A stretch of DNA of 64,000 nt from assembly GCA_029962745.1 (NCBI GenBank), contig CM057157.1, positions 8,827,584 to 8,891,583 of the forward strand, in the 5' to 3' direction. Positions within the stretch are counted from its first letter, which is position 1, and each line of letters starts with the position of its first letter. The DNA comes from Echinometra lucunter (taxonomy: Eukaryota > Echinodermata > Echinoidea > Camarodonta > Echinometridae). Of this stretch, positions 58,777 to 64,000 are shown piece after piece. Below the pieces are notes generated by a model. The model was not told the origin of the DNA, searched no databases, and was given only the letters and a program-made list of their open reading frames with translations. A program made the translations under genes and the position numbers.

Positions 58777-60728
58777 TGATCTTGTGCAAGACGAATACCC
58801 ATAATGCTGTCTGAAATCTAATTTAGATTAGAGGTCTATTAAAAAGTGATTACACAATGGTAAACCAAATTTTGATATATGATCGAGAATAGAATTCTAA
58901 GAAGAATGACAATAAAAATATGATGATTTTCAATCGAAATCAATGCATTTTGGCTAATTTTCTCATGAAAAGTTATGAGCTGACCAAAAAAAATTTGAGT
59001 ATGAGGTATGACGTAAAAGTGGGTACCCAGCTTCGCGCATTGCAGTAGTGCTACGCGCTAGACTGTACAACATGTATTATACCTTGCGCGCATTTTACTA
59101 GAAGTGCGCGACAAGGTACCCACTTTGACGTCATTTTGACGTCAAAGTGGGTACCCAGTTGAAACTGGGTCACAGCTGAGGGGTCAAAAATATCCTGAAA
59201 TCCTACCACATTAGGGGGTTTCCTTGGCAACAGAACTTTTTAAAAAACTTCAGACAGATGATTTTCTGCTAATAAAATCATGCTCTTTTAAATGAACTAA
59301 CATTGTTTCAGCATTGGGTACCCCCTTTAATGCTATTTTCTCTCACATATGGCTTTTTGGTACACACAATTTATGATAGCTTTGATACCTAATCCATGAG
59401 AGTCAGAACAATCTAAGGATCCTAACTACGCTCAAATGCAGTGTACTGGGCATATGCCAGGGTAAAAAAATGTTGGTTTTTTTGCCACGAGAGTTATTCT
59501 CTGGAAAAAAAAAAGCTCAAAAGGACAACTTTACAGGAGCTATTTCTATAGGTCCAAGGGAGCTATGTTGAATTCGAATTGCCGATATCAAATTTTTCTC
59601 CTTGAGATTATGCGTAATTGAGTACCCGTATGATGCGTAAATGTGTGAGTTGTTTAAAGAAATGTTATTTATGCTGCTCCTAGATCACGATTCACAAAAT
59701 TAATTGCTAATATTCGGAGCTAAGGTGAGGTCGACTCTGAAGAAAATGGTCATCCCAAAGAATAGTATTTTAAGGATTTTAGGGAGTTAATTGAATTCCG
59801 AAGAGTGCTAAATCGCCCGTCGCCCCCGTGTATTTTTTTTTACCCTGGCACATACCCCTGCCAGTGCTAAATGAAATTACAAAAAAGAAAAGAAATAAGA
59901 GAGGAGAGTCGGGGGGGGGGGTCACATGAAAAAAGACGATTCCCCCACCCCACGCCATGCAATTTATTGTTCTTTGGCTTTTCGTCTGCTGAGTATTTCC
60001 TCCCATGACTCGGTGACCTATTAATGACTGGACTCACGCTACGCCATAGTATAAGGGTATAAAGAATACTGTAGTTGTTTGAGCGTTGTATTTGCAAGAG
60101 TGAATTAATCCCAAATGTTTTGTTCAAACATCACATAAGCATTACTCTCTCGATGTTGTCGATTTTAAACTCTCGTAAACAATGTCTCCTGTTCATCCAA
60201 GCGTGTACACACACTACACAAAAATGGTACCGAATGACGCAAGACAAAATATACTTTTTAAAATCATGTTCCTATATTTTCCGTTCAACAGTTGAATTTA
60301 AAGTAAGTTCAAAGTAAATGTTTCTCACTACGCAATAATGTTAAGCGAAGAAGGATAATATTACATTTGCAATACTGTTGCAACAAATTTGGAAGCTGAT
60401 ACTAAAAACAGATAGAAAGAAAAGTAAAAGTTACGCATATACAATCTCCAAGTATGTTGAAATTGTTTAGACTTAACAATTATTCTACAAGCCAATAGAG
60501 ATACTTAATAATTGTTTATCTAGAAACGCCATTGCAGCAATATCCCTCTTATTCAGCCAATTTATATTCCACAGCAACACAGCACTCTTTTCTCCAAATC
60601 ATACAATGTAAAGCTTCACTTCTTTGACAAAATGATGAGAAATAAATGAGAAGTCAAACACACTTTGGTAATTTCAGAAAGGAAATGGTGAAAAAAAGAC
60701 ACAAAAAATGAAAGAAATTGTATCATAT
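58777..60728. other. Intergenic, 3' flank of the GASK1-like gene
   Basis: AAAGTGGGTACCCAG-type words and GACGTC pairs are arranged palindromically at 59018-59160. No gene recognised. The minus-strand 3' UTR of the GASK1-like gene should begin at 60728. Confidence 0.45.
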
Positions 60729-60908
60729 TTAAATTTTTCGACGTTTCTTCCTCGAGCTAGAAAACCGCGACAGCCATTCGAAGAGTTCCTTGATGCGACC
60801 ATCAATGAGGTCGAGGATGATCTCGATGCCATGTCGACCACCAGCCTCAGCCCAGAATACGCGGTCGAGGAAGAAGGATTGAAGGAGTCGTTGACGAATT
60901 CGACCAGC
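60729..60908 (-). CDS. GASK1-like gene, C-terminal exon
   Basis: Acceptor CTTCTCCAG (minus strand, ends 60909), then 59 residues and TAA. RIRQRLLQSFFLDRVFW and GGRHGIEIILDLIDGRI match the final block of vertebrate Golgi-associated kinase 1 proteins (pattern LRQKLLQSLFLDxVYW...GGRxGIExLIDxI). It ends in a basic RKKRRKI tail. It starts in phase 0, which fits the phase-0 donor of the N-terminal exon, but the conserved kinase core expected between them is not visible. Confidence 0.82.
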   Translation of the reverse strand, partial: AGRIRQRLLQSFFLDRVFWAEAGGRHGIEIILDLIDGRIKELFEWLSRFSSSRKKRRKI

Positions 60909-61136
60909 CTGGAGAAGCTCCATATTTTTAGGTGATATTCTAAATGATTAATGAGAAAAAAACAAAACGTTTCCCGATAAAAAATAATTCGACGAAACGG
61001 AAAAAACCCCCGATCTATGTCCTTGGGGTTATAGCAAGTCCGATGTTTAACTAATCATTGAAAGTGTCATCGTTATCATCCAATTCGCAAAGTCTTAATG
61101 AAATGGTTCATTTCAGATTACACTAAAGCGTAGTAT

Positions 61137-61356
61137 GAATATTCTTAAAGATTGTGAGCGCCTGCAAAAATGCCTGGCTGGAATTAATGTTCCCCAAGGA
61201 GTGGAGAAGGTGCATACATTGTGTGCGGGAAAGCCTGAATCCGATGACCTGGGAAATATTATCTCTGTAAAACGCTTAGAGACATCAGAGATGTATTAAG
61301 TGGTATATAAACCCAGAATACTATTATTATTATTATCATTTTTATTATTATTATTA

Positions 61357-61411
<55 letters not shown>

Positions 61412-61443
61412 TATTAGTATTATTATTATTATTATTATTATTA

Positions 61444-61474
<31 letters not shown>

Positions 61475-61485
61475 CATTATCGTCA
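61137..61485 (+). mobile_element. SINE with (ATT)n tail inside the GASK1-like intron
   Basis: 'gagatgtattaagtggtatataaacccagaatac' followed by about 170 bp of ATT/ATC repeats is the usual dispersed-element tail. The body upstream ('ggaaagcctgaatccgatgacctggg') shows no gene. Confidence 0.6.
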
Positions 61486-62555
61486 TCATTAAAGGACCTA
61501 AGCTTCGTCCCTTATGTTGAACTCCTAGCCTATGTTTAACTTTGTTATTTAAAGAGCTAGGCCCCACCAAGTATTAATCTGAGCCTTAATGTTACAGCCT
61601 TAAGGTGTAAAATAGACGTAAATCAATTTACCTTTTGAATCTCTTAAGCATGACACCGTCCATTCTGTCGGGAATTCTCGATGACTGAAACACTTTGATT
61701 GGTGAGGAAATATTGGTATCGCAGTAACTGGTAAACGATTCATTGACCTCGTTTGAACGCTGAGGGCGATGCAACGAGCTGAAATACCACGTCCATATTT
61801 CTTTGCTGCAATTTGATATCTACATGAAAAAAAAAACCAAAAAACAGAACAAAACAAAAGTGAGAATTGAGCAAAGAATAAGTCTTATCAGAAATAGCTA
61901 CGAAGTCAACGTTTAATGCTTTTATTTCATGACGATGTGCATAAATTGCAGAAAGTATCAAAAGAGTACTGGGTAATTAAATTTCAGTCCCAGATTTCAG
62001 TTTATTTCCTGTACTTTTCCTTTTAGTGACGCATCATCGTTTTCCATCAAAATTAAATTCATGCATATCCATTATTCCTCAAAGAGAGAGGAAGAGAGAG
62101 AGAGAGAGAGAGAGGGGGGGGGAGGGAGAGAAAATGAGACTGAAATAATTCTAATACTTGTATAATTTTATTGACATGTCTGAGTAAATACAAATCAAAA
62201 GACTTAACTGATTTTACATGGAATCTATTCTTTGCGTGTTCATTTAATCAAGGCGAAATTGTCAATGTATTGAACTGAGAATGTATCGATAGGATGAAAT
62301 GGGATTGGATGGAAAAAGATGGAGATGGTACTTGAGTAAGAATATGGCTATATTTTGGGAATTCAATTTTTCTGCAATAACACGATAAATCATAGATGAC
62401 TAGTATTTCGTTTGTGGCTCCACTCTTCTGCCTCTCCGCAGAACAAATACCTTTAAGATGTAACAAAAGATGAACAGCTTCTCCGACAGGATTGACGAAA
62501 CTTCCAATTTTCCTTCCGTCGCCTGTCTCGTCATCAAGCGGTAATGTTCACTGAC
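61486..62555 (-). other. GASK1-like intron, no core exon found
   Basis: A GA then G microsatellite lies at 62085-62130. An apparent exon-like window at 61632-61819 does not keep phase with either flanking exon and does not resemble GASK1. Confidence 0.5.
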
Positions 62556-63836
62556 CTCACGCTCAGCAGCAGGTCGTGAATGTAACTTCCTCGATGACGT
62601 CACAGCCAGTGCCACAACCCGAACAGGAAGGTCAACGTCGAGTACAAATTTGGAGCCCTGCGTCTCGTTCGATTGGCTGACATGTTGCAACGCGGGAGGG
62701 TGCCGTGTCCCAAGCGGCAGCTCCCGGGCAACTGTCGAGGGAGTAACGTTCAAACCAATTACCCGGTCCAAATGAAATGCCACCACCAGGCTTAAATCAA
62801 CTGAGCACCATGCCGCTTGACAAGCCAATGTACGCTGCGATTGATAGCATTCCATTTCGGTGTCAGTTTTCTCTCCTTTTCGCTCGTAATTATCCACCAG
62901 ACGTTCGATTTCATCATCTGACACGACCACGAGACGATTAGCCGATATAGGTGAGTCGAAATGTCGACCCTGTCGTCTGCCCAACACCCAAGAGCCCGCC
63001 AAAAAGTTCATCTCATCAATGTCACTCGAAAAAACCCAACTGGGTTGGCTGTAGAAACGGATCTTTTCATTTGAATAAGCATCTATAACTAAATGATCCA
63101 CAACAGATTCAATCATTTGTATCAATTTCACTATCCGATCTCTATTTAAGTTCATATTATTTGTTGACGCCACCCTTAATTCAGTCTTGGAATTCCTCAA
63201 GAACAGGAGCTTATTCTCAACACTATCTGTCATGCTTCTGTTTCTAATCTCTCGTCTTCTCGTCTGCACTCTTTCTCTCATGCTATCGATTTCCTTTCGA
63301 CTAATTTCCACTTTCTGAACAATATTACTCCCGTTTAGGGCACTAGCGAACGGTGACACTAGTCGACGATTCCCAAATTTGTCTTCCTCAACCCTCTGAA
63401 GTTTCGTTTCTGCAGGATGAGACTCGGCAACATTTCTATTTGTAGATACATGTAATTCTCCTAGAGGACGTCTATTGGAAGGTTTCCTGGTTATGTAAGT
63501 AATCAGAGTCTCCTGGTTGTCCTTTTTATCTTTTTCATCATCCTTTATTTCGTCATCGACATCGAAGTCGTTTCCCACACCGTCATGATTTTCACCCTTC
63601 AGTTCATCGTACCACTTATTAATGCTGATCACTCGATCACGAAATGGCAACCCACCTCCGTTCTTTGACATCGAGATCGCGCTCCGTTGGCCGGGCTGTC
63701 CTGATCGTGAGTGGACATCGTCGACCAAGGTCCAATGGAAGGCGGTGTTGACGACGAGAAGGACGCTGAGGATAGTGATGCATCGTCGCCAGGAGCAGTG
63801 ATGGAGGTCGAGGAGTCGAAGCACCAGTCGCCACAT
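62556..63836 (-). CDS. Golgi-associated kinase 1 (FAM198)-like, N-terminal exon
   Basis: A type II Golgi membrane protein related to the FAM20/FJX secretory-pathway kinases. ATG is at 63834-63836. Residues 18-38 are a signal anchor (CITILSVLLVVNTAFHW). A charged stem (about 40-250) has acidic (84-104) and basic (177-200) stretches. From about 260 it matches GASK1: QPSWVFSSDIDEMNFLA and, at 350-363, LVVAFHLDRVIGLN (family motif AFHLDRVLGL). Cysteines 330, 339 and 344 precede that motif. The proposed donor GAG|GTCAGT follows residue 427 in phase 0; unspliced, the frame runs to TAG at 62400. The join to 60729-60908 keeps frame, but would give only about 486 residues lacking the catalytic core. 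No orthologous symbol is assigned. Confidence 0.82.
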
Positions 63837-64000
63837 CTTTTGTAAAAGAAGATTACAAAAATGAAGTTTGTGCTTTTGCTTATAAATTTCACTTTAGACT
63901 AAACTAGCGCAAGGTGGTGGCACGAAGGACGCATGAATAATGTAATATGGTGTTGTCTGTATTGTTTGAATTCTCTTTTCGCGCCATTAAAGTTACCTAC
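63837..64000. other. 5' flank of the GASK1-like gene
   Basis: Only 164 bp remain. No TATA-like word or splice acceptor is convincing. Confidence 0.4.

Noticed and set aside
61632..61819. Exon-like window on the minus strand (acceptor TTCATGTAG, donor GTAAAT) inside the GASK1-like intron
   Set aside because: Neither of its two open frames ends in the phase needed by the last exon, and the protein (ISNCSKEIWTWYF...) does not resemble the GASK1 core.

Overview
This is animal genomic DNA, most likely from an echinoderm and probably a sea urchin. Four things point there: a Toll-like receptor that seems to be single-exon with a sea-urchin-type TIR domain, short exons with GT-AG introns, many TA-rich and trinucleotide microsatellites, and very many small DNA transposons and tRNA-derived SINEs. 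The species assignment is inference. There are no operons, CRISPR arrays or prokaryotic genes, and most long open frames are microsatellite or intergenic noise.

Four protein-coding loci are supported. (1) Positions 1-9008, plus strand: the 3' part of an adhesion G-protein-coupled receptor in eleven exons, from a GPS autoproteolysis motif through seven membrane segments to the stop codon; the ectodomain lies upstream of the window. (2) Positions 17954-19363, minus strand: an uninterrupted two-Ig-domain membrane receptor whose tail has an ITIM-type motif and a YxxM motif. (3) Positions 45203-47955, minus strand: a Toll-like receptor with signal peptide, about 24 LRRs, LRRCT, one membrane segment and a TIR domain, interrupted by a one-base frameshift. 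(4) Positions 60729-63836, minus strand: a Golgi-associated kinase 1 (GASK1/FAM198)-like gene whose N-terminal exon and C-terminal exon are recognisable, with no catalytic-core exon visible between them.

The rest is mainly repeats. The dominant family is a set of non-autonomous hAT-like elements. They have CA-starting inverted ends such as CAGTGGCGTAACAG, long G tracts just inside the ends and, at eight sites, 8-bp target duplications (five exact, three with a single mismatch counted as near-exact). The motif GAGCGAGCGAAGCGAGC and its variants were found only inside these elements. Other mobile DNA includes foldback elements at 20.6-21.2, 22.0-22.9 and 57.5 kb, several MITEs, tRNA-like SINEs, a LINE reverse-transcriptase fragment, a dimeric satellite interrupted by a long hairpin at 50.5-52.0 kb, and a 500-N gap at 52997-53496 whose two flanks repeat each other.

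The genes do not form an evident pathway. The TLR and the Ig receptor are both innate-immune-type surface receptors, but they lie 26 kb apart with no sign of shared regulation. All coordinates, motifs and splice sites were read by eye. Family assignments rest on recognised motifs, not on database searches.
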